Assembly: GCF_900129505.1 (NCBI RefSeq)
Contig: NZ_LT670818.1
Location: forward strand, 7,845,001 to 7,909,000
DNA: 64,000 nucleotides
Source of the DNA: Bradyrhizobium erythrophlei
GTDB lineage: Bacteria; Pseudomonadota; Alphaproteobacteria; Rhizobiales; Xanthobacteraceae
Direction of reading: 5' to 3'
Part shown: positions 1-8,113 of the stretch, one piece after another
Layout: the number at the start of each line of letters is the position of its first letter
How positions within the stretch are numbered: the first letter of the stretch is position 1
The notes under the pieces: model-generated
What the model saw: only the letters and a program-made list of their open reading frames with translations
Databases searched by the model: none
What the model was told of the DNA's origin: nothing
Translations under genes and position numbers: made by a program

Positions 1-1615
1 GCACCACCAGATCCGCCAATTTGCCCGGCTCGAGTGTGCCCTTTTTGGCTTCCTCGAACGTGTAGCGTGCGGCCGCACTGGTATAGAGACGCAGCGCCTG
101 TTCACGGCTGATGGCCTCGGAAGCACCGTAGACGTTCCCGTTCGGATCCTTCCGCGTCACCATGATGTACATGTTGAGCAGCGGGTTGATCGGATTGACG
201 GGGAAGTCAGTGCCGGCGCCGAGATTGTCGAGGCCCATTTTGTCGATCAACGTTTTGGTGGGCAAGGCGCGATCTGCGACGGCGCGACCGAGGAAGCGCT
301 CCACCGTCGCCGCCTTGTCCCACATGAAGACATTCTGGAAGTCGATGCGGACGCCGAGCTTGTGGGCGCGCTCCATCTGTTCGGGCCGGATCAGGCTGGC
401 GTGGATCAGGATAAAGCGGCGATCCCGGATGGACTTTTCCTTGTCGGCCGCCTCGAACGCGTCGAGGACCTGATCGATACCGAGATCACCGACGACGTGG
501 ACGCCGACGCGCCAGTTGTAGCGGTTACAGATCGAGATAAGCTGCTTCAGCCGTTCCGGCGTCTGTTGCGCGATACCGTGATAGTCATCGTGCGAGTCCG
601 GATAGACATCGCGCATCAGCGCGGTCTTCAGCGTCATGCCGCCATCGTAGAAGATCTTGATCCCCGCAAATTTCAGCCAATCGTCACCGAAGCCGGACGA
701 CGCACCGTTGCCGGACATGATCGCCTCCCACGCCGCCATCTCCGCCGGCGGTTCCGGCCGGAACATCAGGCCGACACGAAGCGTCGCCTCTTTGGCGAGC
801 GCGATCTTCTGCAGCGTCCGGATGTCACGCGCTTCCGTCGCGCCCTCGACCGCGCTGGTGATCCCGAAGCCGTTGAGCACGCTCTCTGCGAGTTTGAACT
901 GCTGGATCTCGTCCTCGTCCGACCACGGCGGCACGGCTTTCTCGACCCGATCGATCGCGGTCTCGACGAGAACGCCGGTCAATTCCCCCGCGGCATCCCG
1001 CTCAAAGGAGCCACCGCCTGGATTGGCCGTGCTCTTGTCCACGCCCGCGCTCTGCAGCGCCATGCTGTTGGCCATCGAGAAATGGCCGACGGTGCGCAGA
1101 TAGACCGGATTGCTCGGAGCGACGCTGTCGATTTCCTGCCGGGTAAGATACCGCTTCTCCGCGAGCTGCGATGGCGGATGCCACGCACCGCCGATAATCC
1201 ATTCGCCCGGCTTCTTCTTGCCTGCGAACGTTCTGATCGCGTCGAGCGCCTCCGCGACAGTCTTCGCGCGGCTCATATTCACGACGTATTCAGCCATACC
1301 CGCCGCCTTGAAATGCGCGTGGGTGTCGATCAATCCGGGAACAACGGTCTTGCCGCCCACGTCGAATACGCGCGTCTGCGTGCCGATCAGCGCCTTAATC
1401 GATGCGCTGGTGCCGACCGCGAGGATCTTACCGTCCCTGATCGCAGTTGCCTCCGCGACTGAGGAACTGGCGTCCATGGTCAGGATTTTTGCGTTGATCA
1501 GAACCAAGTCGGGCGAGTTCAGATCCGCCTGCTGCGCGGCCGCATACGTGGCGCTGGCGAGATACACGCCCACCCCTAAAACCGACAAAGCCTTCAATTT
1601 CCCAAACATGGACAT
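1..1615 (-). CDS. Exported YtcJ-type amidohydrolase, 3' end beyond window
   Basis: Metal-dependent hydrolase of the amidohydrolase-3 (YtcJ/AepA) family; substrate unknown. Reading leftward from ATG 1615 (a second in-frame ATG is at 1609) the first ~25 residues form a signal peptide, so the enzyme is probably exported. The GLIDTHAH motif at residues 94-101 supplies the H-x-H metal ligands. The conserved C-terminal stretch (GAGTDFPV, then KLADLVV) runs into the window edge, so only the last few dozen residues are missing of ~538 visible. It is transcribed divergently from the ferredoxin gene and carries the same three-half-site operator just before its start, which suggests co-regulation by the IclR protein at 3459. 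The large plus-strand open frames across this stretch are antisense to it. Confidence 0.85.
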   Translation of the reverse strand, partial: MSMFGKLKALSVLGVGVYLASATYAAAQQADLNSPDLVLINAKILTMDASSSVAEATAIRDGKILAVGTSASIKALIGTQTRVFDVGGKTVVPGLIDTHAHFKAAGMAEYVVNMSRAKTVAEALDAIRTFAGKKKPGEWIIGGAWHPPSQLAEKRYLTRQEIDSVAPSNPVYLRTVGHFSMANSMALQSAGVDKSTANPGGGSFERDAAGELTGVLVETAIDRVEKAVPPWSDEDEIQQFKLAESVLNGFGITSAVEGATEARDIRTLQKIALAKEATLRVGLMFRPEPPAEMAAWEAIMSGNGASSGFGDDWLKFAGIKIFYDGGMTLKTALMRDVYPDSHDDYHGIAQQTPERLKQLISICNRYNWRVGVHVVGDLGIDQVLDAFEAADKEKSIRDRRFILIHASLIRPEQMERAHKLGVRIDFQNVFMWDKAATVERFLGRAVADRALPTKTLIDKMGLDNLGAGTDFPVNPINPLLNMYIMVTRKDPNGNVYGASEAISREQALRLYTSAAARYTFEEAKKGTLEPGKLADLVV

Positions 1616-1630
1616 TGGCTCCATTTATCT

Positions 1631-1654
1631 GTTCGATAGACGAACATTGGTTCG
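1631..1654 (-). promoter_or_regulatory. Three-half-site operator of the amidohydrolase gene
   Basis: In the direction of the gene the order is CGAAC-N4-GTTCG-N5-CGAAC, ending 15 bases before ATG 1615. A TATAAT lies just upstream as a possible -10. The same architecture occurs at 1795-1818. Likely target of the IclR-family regulator encoded at 3459, by inference. Confidence 0.55.
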
Positions 1655-1777
1655 AAGATTATAGAATGCTCCTAATTTCGTTTCCGTGCAAGTGTCCATT
1701 TTGCACACAGCGCCAAGTTTTGGATTGCCCAGGTGTCCCTTCCGAGACCAAGCCCTAATGCTGACCGGAAATCCTGC

Positions 1778-1806
1778 TTGATATATCCGTTATACGAACA
1801 TACGTT
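1778..1806 (+). promoter_or_regulatory. Probable promoter of the ferredoxin operon
   Basis: TTGATA (1778-1783), a 17-base spacer and TACGTT (1801-1806) make a plausible sigma-70 type promoter. The -10 overlaps the inverted-repeat operator at 1795-1823, so a bound regulator would compete with polymerase. Confidence 0.4.
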
Positions 1807-1823
1807 CGTTAGTCGAACGAACG
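1795..1823 (+). promoter_or_regulatory. Three-half-site operator of the ferredoxin operon
   Basis: CGAAC-N4-GTTCG-N5-CGAAC at 1795-1818, 16 bases before the ferredoxin ATG. Half-sites 2 and 3 extend to a perfect 8-base inverted repeat, CGTTCGTT-N5-AACGAACG (1803-1823). Same order, orientation and distance to the start codon as the amidohydrolase site. Confidence 0.6.
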
Positions 1824-1834
1824 GAGAATGTGGA

Positions 1835-2158
1835 ATGTCGAAGGTGAATTTCGTTCGCCAAGACGGCACGGCGTGCGTCGTCGAGATCGGATCAGGCGTC
1901 AGCGTGATGCTCGCCGCGGTCCGTAGCGGCATATCGGGAATCGAGGGTGAATGCGGTGGCTGCCTCGATTGCGCAACCTGCCACGTCTATGTCGACGACG
2001 CTCAGATCGGCGCACTTCCTTCGCCTGATGCGGAAGAGCTCGAATTGCTCGGCTCCGTCAAAGCTCCTCGAAAACCCAGCAGTAGACTGAGTTGTCAGCT
2101 CAAGCCGCCGTTCCCTATCGAGACGCTCACCCTCCACATCCCCGAGGTACAATCATGA
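1835..2158 (+). CDS. [2Fe-2S] ferredoxin, putidaredoxin/adrenodoxin type
   Basis: Small soluble electron carrier of 107 residues. Cysteines C-x5-C-x2-C in the stretch ECGGCLDCATCHVYV and a fourth in LSCQL give the cluster ligands of the vertebrate-type ferredoxins that serve P450s and some Rieske oxygenases. ATG 1835 follows GGAG at suitable spacing and comes straight after the operator. The stop overlaps the start of the reductase gene (ATGA), so the two are translationally coupled. The terminal oxygenase it feeds is not adjacent; the Rieske oxygenase at 6746-7969 is a candidate by inference. Confidence 0.85.
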   Translation: MSKVNFVRQDGTACVVEIGSGVSVMLAAVRSGISGIEGECGGCLDCATCHVYVDDAQIGALPSPDAEELELLGSVKAPRKPSSRLSCQLKPPFPIETLTLHIPEVQS

Positions 2159-3393
2159 CTGCTCTTGTCGTCATCGGCGCTTCCTATGCCGGCATCCAGG
2201 GCGCACTCTCCGCACGCGATGCCGGCTACGCCGAACCGATCACCGTGGTAGCGGATGAAGCGTGGCTGCCATATCAGCGGCCTCCTCTGTCGAAGGATTT
2301 TCTGACCGAACTCGCGACGGAAGAAAGCCTCATGTTGCGCGACAAGGCTTTCTTCGCCAACAAAAGTATCGACCTCATGCTTGGCGTTCGCGCCACTGGC
2401 ATTGAGCGGCGATCGCGAAAAATCCTGCTTGGCGGCCATTCCTCGCTAGTGTTCGACAAGCTCCTGATCGGGACCGGATCCCACGCGCGGAAACTCGCTG
2501 CTCCCGGAGCCGACCTCGATGGCGTCCACTACCTGCGAACGATGCAGGACGCCATCGATCTCAAGGCTTCGTTGCGCGAGGCGTCCGAAATTGTCATCGT
2601 CGGCGGCGGGTTCATCGGTCTCGAAGTCGCGGCTTCGGCGGGCAAACTCGGCAAGAAAGTCACTGTGCTCGAAAGCGCGTCCCGCCTGCTGGAGCGGGCC
2701 GTATCGCCCGTGGTCTCGGAATTCCTGCTCGATATGCATTTGCAGCATGGTGTGGATGTGATCCTCGGCGAGACCGTGGTGTCGATCAACGGACAAAACG
2801 GCCGCGTCACGTCGGTCAGTTGCGGGAACAACGCGAGGATCCGCGCCGACCTCGTCTTGGTCGGCGTCGGCGGCCTCCCCAATGACCAGATCGCAAAGGA
2901 TGCGGGATTGGACTGCAGCAACGGGATTGCGGTCGACGAGCACGGCCGCAGCAGCGATCCCGACATCTTCGCAGCAGGCGATTGCGCCACGCACTACAAT
3001 ACCTTTGCGCGCGATTGGCTTCGTCTCGAATCCGTTCAGAACGCGCAGGATCAGGCTAGGGCCGCGGGTCTCGCAATCGCCGGCAGCACCGGGCCATACG
3101 ACAGCGTGCCACGGTTCTGGTCCGATCAGTACGATGCCAAACTGCAGATCGTCGGAATATCGCGCAATTTCGACGATCAGGCGATCCGCGGTTCGGTCGA
3201 GGACGGAAAATTCTCGGTCTTCTACTACAGACAAGGCAGGCTGATCGCGGTCGACAGTGTCAACCGGTCCGGCGACCAGATGGCGGCCAGACGAATGATC
3301 GCCCGCAGAATCTCGCCAAGTCCGGACCAGGTCCGGGACGCCTCGTTCGACCTCAAATCGCTGCTCAACTCGGCTAACGGCGTTGGTGTATAA
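2155..3393 (+). CDS. FAD/NAD(P)H-dependent ferredoxin reductase
   Basis: A 412-residue pyridine-nucleotide disulfide-oxidoreductase-fold protein of the putidaredoxin reductase type. It would pass electrons from NAD(P)H through FAD to the ferredoxin encoded immediately upstream. Visible motifs are the N-terminal FAD site (VVIGASYAGIQ), the central nucleotide site (IVIVGGGFIGLEVA) and the second FAD motif (DIFAAGDCA); the RPPLSK stretch is typical of this group. ATG 2155 overlaps the ferredoxin stop, which fixes the start. The IclR gene follows 65 bases later on the same strand, probably in the same transcript. Confidence 0.9.
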   Translation: MTALVVIGASYAGIQGALSARDAGYAEPITVVADEAWLPYQRPPLSKDFLTELATEESLMLRDKAFFANKSIDLMLGVRATGIERRSRKILLGGHSSLVFDKLLIGTGSHARKLAAPGADLDGVHYLRTMQDAIDLKASLREASEIVIVGGGFIGLEVAASAGKLGKKVTVLESASRLLERAVSPVVSEFLLDMHLQHGVDVILGETVVSINGQNGRVTSVSCGNNARIRADLVLVGVGGLPNDQIAKDAGLDCSNGIAVDEHGRSSDPDIFAAGDCATHYNTFARDWLRLESVQNAQDQARAAGLAIAGSTGPYDSVPRFWSDQYDAKLQIVGISRNFDDQAIRGSVEDGKFSVFYYRQGRLIAVDSVNRSGDQMAARRMIARRISPSPDQVRDASFDLKSLLNSANGVGV

Positions 3394-3458
3394 TCGGGAG
3401 ATTCGGCGGCATCTCGACGACCCAGGCCGAGTAACGGGGAACGGACAGCTCACACGAA

Positions 3459-4256
3459 ATGCCAAAACTCAAGCGGACGGCTGAAGAAACAGAGGCCAGG
3501 CGAGAGGGTCCTGAATTCATCGAAAGCCTCGATCGCGGCTTGCGCGTCCTGCGATCCTTTGGGATCGATCGCCGGCCGATGACGCTCAGCGACATCGCGA
3601 AGGCCTGCAACCTGCCCCGTGCCACCGCCCGTCGCATACTGATGACCCTGCAAAAGTCCGGTTACGTGGTTGGCGATGAGCGGCTGTTCTCCCTGACGCC
3701 GCACGTCCTGACGCTGGCTTCAGCCTATCTCGCTTCCAATCAAATCAGCACCATCATGCAACCGCTGATGGACGAGGTTTCGGCCAAGGCCAAAGAGATC
3801 TGCTCACTGGCCGTGCTCGACGGCGACGATGCCGTGTTCGTGGCCCGGGCCAGCCCGGCGCGGGTGTTCCCCTCCGGCATCGACATCGGCTACCGGCTGC
3901 CAGCGTTTTGCACGTCGGTCGGACGCGTGCTGCTTGGTCGTCTTTCGAACGAGGAACTCGCGGCTGCAATCGACGCGACCTGCCTGAAGTCCCAGACGCC
4001 GGAGACGATCATGGACAAATCCCTGATCGTCGCGGCCATCATCATCGATCGAAGCAAGGGTTATTCGATGGTGGATCAGGAAGCCGAGGCCGGCTTCCGT
4101 TCGGTCTCGGTCCCGATCCATCGATATGACGGCGGGATCATCGCGGCCGCCAATATCGGGGCGCATGTCGATCGCATCACCACCGGCGAGATGATCGACC
4201 GCTTCCTTCCGCTGTTGAAAGAGATGGCTGTGACGGCAAAGCCCCTGCTGGTCTGA
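3459..4256 (+). CDS. IclR-family transcriptional regulator (PcaR/PobR-like)
   Basis: A 265-residue IclR protein. The winged helix-turn-helix lies at about residues 20-80 (ESLDRGLRVLRSF, then LPRATARRILMTLQ), followed by the effector-binding domain (ending in VPIHRYDGGIIAAANIG). The PcaR/PobR/PcaU branch usually activates protocatechuate or 4-hydroxybenzoate genes and binds three repeated half-sites, which matches the two operators at 1631-1654 and 1795-1823. It is the last gene of the ferredoxin-reductase operon and converges on the MarR gene, whose stop lies 13 bases away. The effector is unknown. Confidence 0.88.
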   Translation: MPKLKRTAEETEARREGPEFIESLDRGLRVLRSFGIDRRPMTLSDIAKACNLPRATARRILMTLQKSGYVVGDERLFSLTPHVLTLASAYLASNQISTIMQPLMDEVSAKAKEICSLAVLDGDDAVFVARASPARVFPSGIDIGYRLPAFCTSVGRVLLGRLSNEELAAAIDATCLKSQTPETIMDKSLIVAAIIIDRSKGYSMVDQEAEAGFRSVSVPIHRYDGGIIAAANIGAHVDRITTGEMIDRFLPLLKEMAVTAKPLLV

Positions 4257-4268
4257 GGTCGCTGGCGT

Positions 4269-4862
4269 CTAGCCCCGCGAAACCCGTCGTTTGACAGCGC
4301 CTTTTTTCGCGGGCGCGCCAAGCTTGACCGTCTTGACGCTCAGGAGTTTCCGCATCGATCGGTCCAGCACCGCGATTTCCTGATCGGTCAAGCCGCTCTC
4401 GATCGTCACCTGCTCCACCACGCGAGCGATCTCGGCAATACCGCAGTCCGCCACCGCCAGTCCCTTCGCGGTCAGCCGCACCAGTTCCGATCGACCGTCG
4501 TCATTGGCCGAGACCCTCAGGATGAACCCCCCCTCCTGAAGCCGCGCGACGCGCTTGGTCATTGCGCCCGATGTCACCAGCAGCGCGCGGAACAGGTCGG
4601 TCGGACGCAATTCATAGGGTTTTCCGGAGCGACGCAACGCGAGCAGCACGTGCAGCTCACCGGTGTGCAGCCCGACCGTCTTGGAGATCGCCTGAACCCG
4701 GGCCTCGTGCAGATGATTGGCGCGCTCCATGCGCAGCAGGGTGCAGGCGACCGCGAGATTGAGATCTGGCCGTTCGGTCAGCCACGCCGATTCGATATCG
4801 TCGTAGATCGCATCAGGCTTTCGTCCCGCAGCTACCTTCGAGCCCGCATTGCCCTTCTTCAT
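4269..4862 (-). CDS. MarR-family transcriptional regulator
   Basis: A 197-residue winged-helix protein of the MarR type. The DNA-binding core lies around residues 90-150 (GELHVLLALRRSG, LVTSGAMTKRVARLQEGGFI, then DDGRSELVRLTAKG), with a long helical C-terminus and a Lys/Arg-rich tail. ATG 4862 is preferred because GAGG lies about 10 bases upstream; the frame stays open to 4937. It is divergent from the solute-binding protein gene, whose promoter contains a CTTCC-GGAAG palindrome also found in the Rieske oxygenase promoter. MarR proteins bind such palindromes, so it is the best candidate regulator of both, by inference. Confidence 0.85.
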   Translation of the reverse strand: MKKGNAGSKVAAGRKPDAIYDDIESAWLTERPDLNLAVACTLLRMERANHLHEARVQAISKTVGLHTGELHVLLALRRSGKPYELRPTDLFRALLVTSGAMTKRVARLQEGGFILRVSANDDGRSELVRLTAKGLAVADCGIAEIARVVEQVTIESGLTDQEIAVLDRSMRKLLSVKTVKLGAPAKKGAVKRRVSRG

Positions 4863-5016
4863 CCGGTCAGTCCTCAAGCGCAATTTAGCGACCTCCGAGC
4901 GTCCGACACGTGAATCCGGCCGCAGAAATCTTCTCAACGACTAGCATCAAACCCGAGCACTGTCCGCTCGTAAGTTGGGGGAGCCGGGGCTGGATCGCGA
5001 CGTCGTCCCCGGTCGC

Positions 5017-5045
5017 TTGACAATTTACCTTCCTTGGAAGATATT
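5017..5045 (+). promoter_or_regulatory. Promoter with embedded palindromic operator (solute-binding protein)
   Basis: -35 TTGACA (5017-5022), a 17-base spacer and -10 GATATT (5040-5045). The spacer and -10 edge hold CTTCCTTGGAAG (5029-5040). It closely matches the promoter at 8019-8047. It also rules out any start codon before about 5050 for the gene downstream. Confidence 0.7.
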
Positions 5046-5076
5046 TTATCGAATTAACAGCTTGCAGGGGTCCACG

Positions 5077-6279
5077 TTGATTAGTCCCAATCTGACACGT
5101 CGCTTGCGGTGGCTTACCCTTACGGCCATCGTGACCACCACGATACCGGCCGCGAACGGCGCCGATTCAGAGATAGTTCTGGGGCAGACCATGCCGTATA
5201 GCGGCGCGGCTTCGGCACTCAGTTCGGTCGGTAAGGTCCAGACGCGCTATTTCGAGATGATCAACGAGCGCGGCGGCATCAACGGACGCAAGGTCAGGCT
5301 GATCTCGCTCGATGACGGTTACAGCCCGCCCAAAGCCGTCGAGCAGACCCGCAAGCTGGTCGAGAGCGAAGAGGCGATCGCGATCTTTGGCAGCATGGGC
5401 ACGGCGCAGAACTCGGCGGTGCAGAAATATCTCAACGCCAGGAAGATACCTCAGCTGTTCGTCTTCGCCGCCAGCGATCGTTTCGCGGACCCAAAGGTCA
5501 GTCCCTACAGCTTGTCGGGCATGACCTTGTTCAGCACGGAAGCGACGATCTACGCGGATATCGTTGCCGACACCATCCCACATGCCAGGGTCGCTGTACT
5601 CTACCAGAACGACGATTACGGCCGTGAATATCTGCGCAGCTTCAAGACCCAACTCGCCAAGCGCGATCCTGCTGCGGAGATCGTTGCGGCATCGGCCTAC
5701 GAAGTGACGTCTCCGAGCGTCGAATCCCAAATTGTTGGGCTCGCCGCCACCAACGCCAATGTTTTCCTGAACGCCTCGACCGGAAAGTTCACCTCGCAGG
5801 CGATCCGCAAGGCCGGTGAGATCGGTTGGCATGCGCAGCAATTCCTCCCGATCGGCAGCAATTTCATCTCGACCATCCTGCGTCCCGCCGGCCTCGACTA
5901 CGCCAAGGGCGCGATCTCGGCAACACCCACCAAATCGGTCGGCGACCCCGAATGGACCTCCGATCCCGGCTATCTCGAGTGGCTCGCCTTCATGAAGAAA
6001 TACTACCCCGGGGGCGATCTCGAGGATCAGTTGAACTTCACGGGGTGGAATATCGCGGTCCTGATGGCGAAAGTGATCGAAGCCTGCGGGTCCGACGTCT
6101 CCTCCGCGAATTTGATGAAACAGGCGACGTCGCTTAACAGACTGGAACTCCCCGGCCTGATCCCGGGCATCACCGTCAATACCAGCGCCGACGATTATCG
6201 CCTGATCAAGACACTGCGTGCGGAACGTTTCGATGGCACCCACTGGACGCCACTCTCCGAGAAATTGTCGCTGCAATAA
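5077..6279 (+). CDS. ABC transporter substrate-binding protein, branched-chain amino acid type
   Basis: Periplasmic solute-binding protein of the LivK/periplasmic-binding-6 family, 400 residues. A hydrophobic signal peptide (about residues 1-29, ending AANGA) is followed by the two-lobe domain beginning EIVLGQTMPYSG. The frame is open from 4975 but the promoter at 5017-5045 excludes upstream starts. TTG 5077 has CAGGGG seven bases before it and is the best start. Members near aromatic-degradation genes often bind aromatic acids, but the ligand here is unknown. No permease or ATPase genes are nearby, so it must share a transporter or act in sensing. Confidence 0.85.
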   Translation: MISPNLTRRLRWLTLTAIVTTTIPAANGADSEIVLGQTMPYSGAASALSSVGKVQTRYFEMINERGGINGRKVRLISLDDGYSPPKAVEQTRKLVESEEAIAIFGSMGTAQNSAVQKYLNARKIPQLFVFAASDRFADPKVSPYSLSGMTLFSTEATIYADIVADTIPHARVAVLYQNDDYGREYLRSFKTQLAKRDPAAEIVAASAYEVTSPSVESQIVGLAATNANVFLNASTGKFTSQAIRKAGEIGWHAQQFLPIGSNFISTILRPAGLDYAKGAISATPTKSVGDPEWTSDPGYLEWLAFMKKYYPGGDLEDQLNFTGWNIAVLMAKVIEACGSDVSSANLMKQATSLNRLELPGLIPGITVNTSADDYRLIKTLRAERFDGTHWTPLSEKLSLQ

Positions 6280-6352
6280 CAGTAACCCGGTCGTGATACC
6301 GCACCGCCCCCGGCGGAGCCTTTCGGGCTCTGGTATCGCGACCAGGAGGCGG

Positions 6353-6676
6353 TCAGGTCGCGTCCGCGGTTTCGAGGTCGACAAACACCTCGCCATCCCT
6401 CACTTCCACCGCGTAGCTCCGGACGTCCTTATAGGTCGAGGTCTGGCACCGCCCTGACCTGACGTCGAACATCGCGCCGTGCAAAGGACACTCGATGACG
6501 TATTCCTCGAGAAAGCCCGTGGACAGCAGCGCATAGGCATGCGGACAGATGTCGTCCGTCGCGAACAACTCGCCGTTGACCCTATACAAGGCGACGCGCA
6601 GGTCGCCTAATTTGACCCCGACCGGCTCTCCTTCGGAAACCCTGGAGACCGGACACAAAGCTTGCCAGGCCGACAT
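6353..6676 (-). CDS. Rieske [2Fe-2S] ferredoxin of a ring-hydroxylating oxygenase
   Basis: A 107-residue Rieske ferredoxin (NirD/BphF-like). The C-x-H ligand pair is in DDICPHAYALL and the C-x2-H pair in ECPLHGAMFD. ATG 6676 is chosen because CAGGAG lies about 10 bases upstream; the frame continues upstream to 6697 only with a TTG. It follows the oxygenase gene on the same strand after a 69-base gap, so both are probably read from the promoter at 8019-8047. The likely role is to deliver electrons to that oxygenase. Confidence 0.88.
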   Translation of the reverse strand: MSAWQALCPVSRVSEGEPVGVKLGDLRVALYRVNGELFATDDICPHAYALLSTGFLEEYVIECPLHGAMFDVRSGRCQTSTYKDVRSYAVEVRDGEVFVDLETADAT

Positions 6677-6745
6677 CTGGATATTCTCCTGATCCAATAG
6701 TGGGCGGCGCGGCGATCCTGCCGTCGCGCCCGATCGCCGGTTGCG

Positions 6746-7969
6746 CTACCGCGCGATTTGTCTCCAATCCTCGGACGCCGACGCCAGCCGACCGCCGACG
6801 GCGCGAATATCCCGGTACGACATCGTCTCGCATTGCGCGCTCTTCGGGGTCTTACCGGCCATGAATGCCTTGACCTCCTCGAGCAGTTGCCGCCGCACCC
6901 GGACGATCGCCTGGTCCGCCGAACACAAATACTCCTGCGAGCGGTCGACGATCGGCCCCATACTGACCATGACCACAAAATCCTCGAGCACGATTTCGAA
7001 GAAGCCGGTGTTGTTGCCGGCATCCATGATTTGGCGGTTCTGGCCCCAATTGGTGCTTTTGTCGCCGGGCAGCCCGCCCGCCATCGGCCATTGATTGGCG
7101 CGCTGGGTGCGGCGCCAGGAATCGACCGGCTTTTCGGGGTTGTAATAGATGTACCACTGGATCAGGTTTTCATCGTCGATCGGCACCGCGATGATGGCCG
7201 TCCTGTCCTGGTTCGGCCCGGAAAAAATCGGCGCGATCAACCCGTAGTACGGCATTACGAATTCCGTGACGCGCGCGATGCAGGATCCGTCTCGCGTTGA
7301 CCGCAACGCCGCGGCACGAAAACCGTAAGCCTTCTTGTCGAATTCATAGGTGACCGCGGTGTTCTCGCGGGTCGCGCCGAAATCGGTGGCGGAATTGCTG
7401 GTCCAGCTCGTATGCAGCAACGCGACATGCGACGAGTCGATCGTGGCCTCGACCCCTTGCAGCCAGTTGGCGTTCAGTTCGATGCCGGCGGCGTAAACCT
7501 GCTCGGGCGGCAGATCCATCCATTCGAAGTCACAGCACGGCGGCGCCTCACCCTCGCCCAGCCACACCCAGATCAGCCCGGCGCCTTCGCGGACCGGATA
7601 GTGCTTCACCTTCACCGTCTTGGCGAACTCCTTCGGATTGTTCGGCTCATTTGGCACCTCCAGAACCTCGCCGGCCGAACTGATTTTCCATCCGTGGAAC
7701 AGACATCGCAGCGAGCAATCCTCAACCCGCGCCAACGCGAGCGACGCGCCGCGGTGCGGACACGCCTCGTCAAGAAAGCCGACGTTGCCGTCAGCGCCCC
7801 TGAACGCGACAAAGTTCTGGCCGAACAATTTGACCCGTACCGGCGCTTCGCCCTTCCTGACGCGAACCGACAAAATCGCCGGCAGCCAGTAATGCTGTCG
7901 CAGCATCTTCCCCATCGGGGCATCGCCGGTGACCCGGCACAACAATTCGTTTTCTTCCCTGGTAACCAT
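6746..7969 (-). CDS. Rieske non-heme iron oxygenase, large subunit
   Basis: Aromatic ring-hydroxylating or demethylating oxygenase of 407 residues, similar to the phthalate 4,5-dioxygenase/VanA branch. Rieske ligands are C70-P-H72 and C89-L-F-H92. The catalytic domain carries the mononuclear iron motif D-x2-H-x4-H (DSSHVALLH) after NWLQGVEATI. The frame is open to 8092, but the promoter at 8019-8047 lies inside that extension. ATG 7969, preceded by a purine-rich site, is therefore the start. The substrate cannot be read from sequence; the context suggests an aromatic acid. Confidence 0.9.
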   Translation of the reverse strand: MVTREENELLCRVTGDAPMGKMLRQHYWLPAILSVRVRKGEAPVRVKLFGQNFVAFRGADGNVGFLDEACPHRGASLALARVEDCSLRCLFHGWKISSAGEVLEVPNEPNNPKEFAKTVKVKHYPVREGAGLIWVWLGEGEAPPCCDFEWMDLPPEQVYAAGIELNANWLQGVEATIDSSHVALLHTSWTSNSATDFGATRENTAVTYEFDKKAYGFRAAALRSTRDGSCIARVTEFVMPYYGLIAPIFSGPNQDRTAIIAVPIDDENLIQWYIYYNPEKPVDSWRRTQRANQWPMAGGLPGDKSTNWGQNRQIMDAGNNTGFFEIVLEDFVVMVSMGPIVDRSQEYLCSADQAIVRVRRQLLEEVKAFMAGKTPKSAQCETMSYRDIRAVGGRLASASEDWRQIAR

Positions 7970-8018
7970 TTGGGCCTTCCCTCGATTGACGTTGACGTGA
8001 GGAAGCGATGACCGTAAC

Positions 8019-8047
8019 ATTATCTTCCTAGGAAGATTTATTGTCAA
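8019..8047 (-). promoter_or_regulatory. Promoter with embedded palindromic operator (Rieske oxygenase)
   Basis: On the minus strand: -35 TTGACA (8047-8042), a 17-base spacer and -10 GATAAT (8024-8019). The perfect 14-base palindrome TCTTCCTAGGAAGA (8023-8036) sits across the spacer and -10. Spacer length and palindrome placement equal those at 5017-5045. It also lies ~80 bases upstream of the divergent SDR operon and may control both. Confidence 0.72.
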
Positions 8048-8113
8048 TCCGTGCTTTCGCGGCTCGTTTTGCGACACAAACGAACCCGGCACTTTCGCGA
8101 GCAGGAGTTACCC

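Noticed and set aside
362..1462. A 366-codon plus-strand open frame
   Set aside because: It is antisense to the amidohydrolase gene, which has clear motifs; its own product has no protein-like features.
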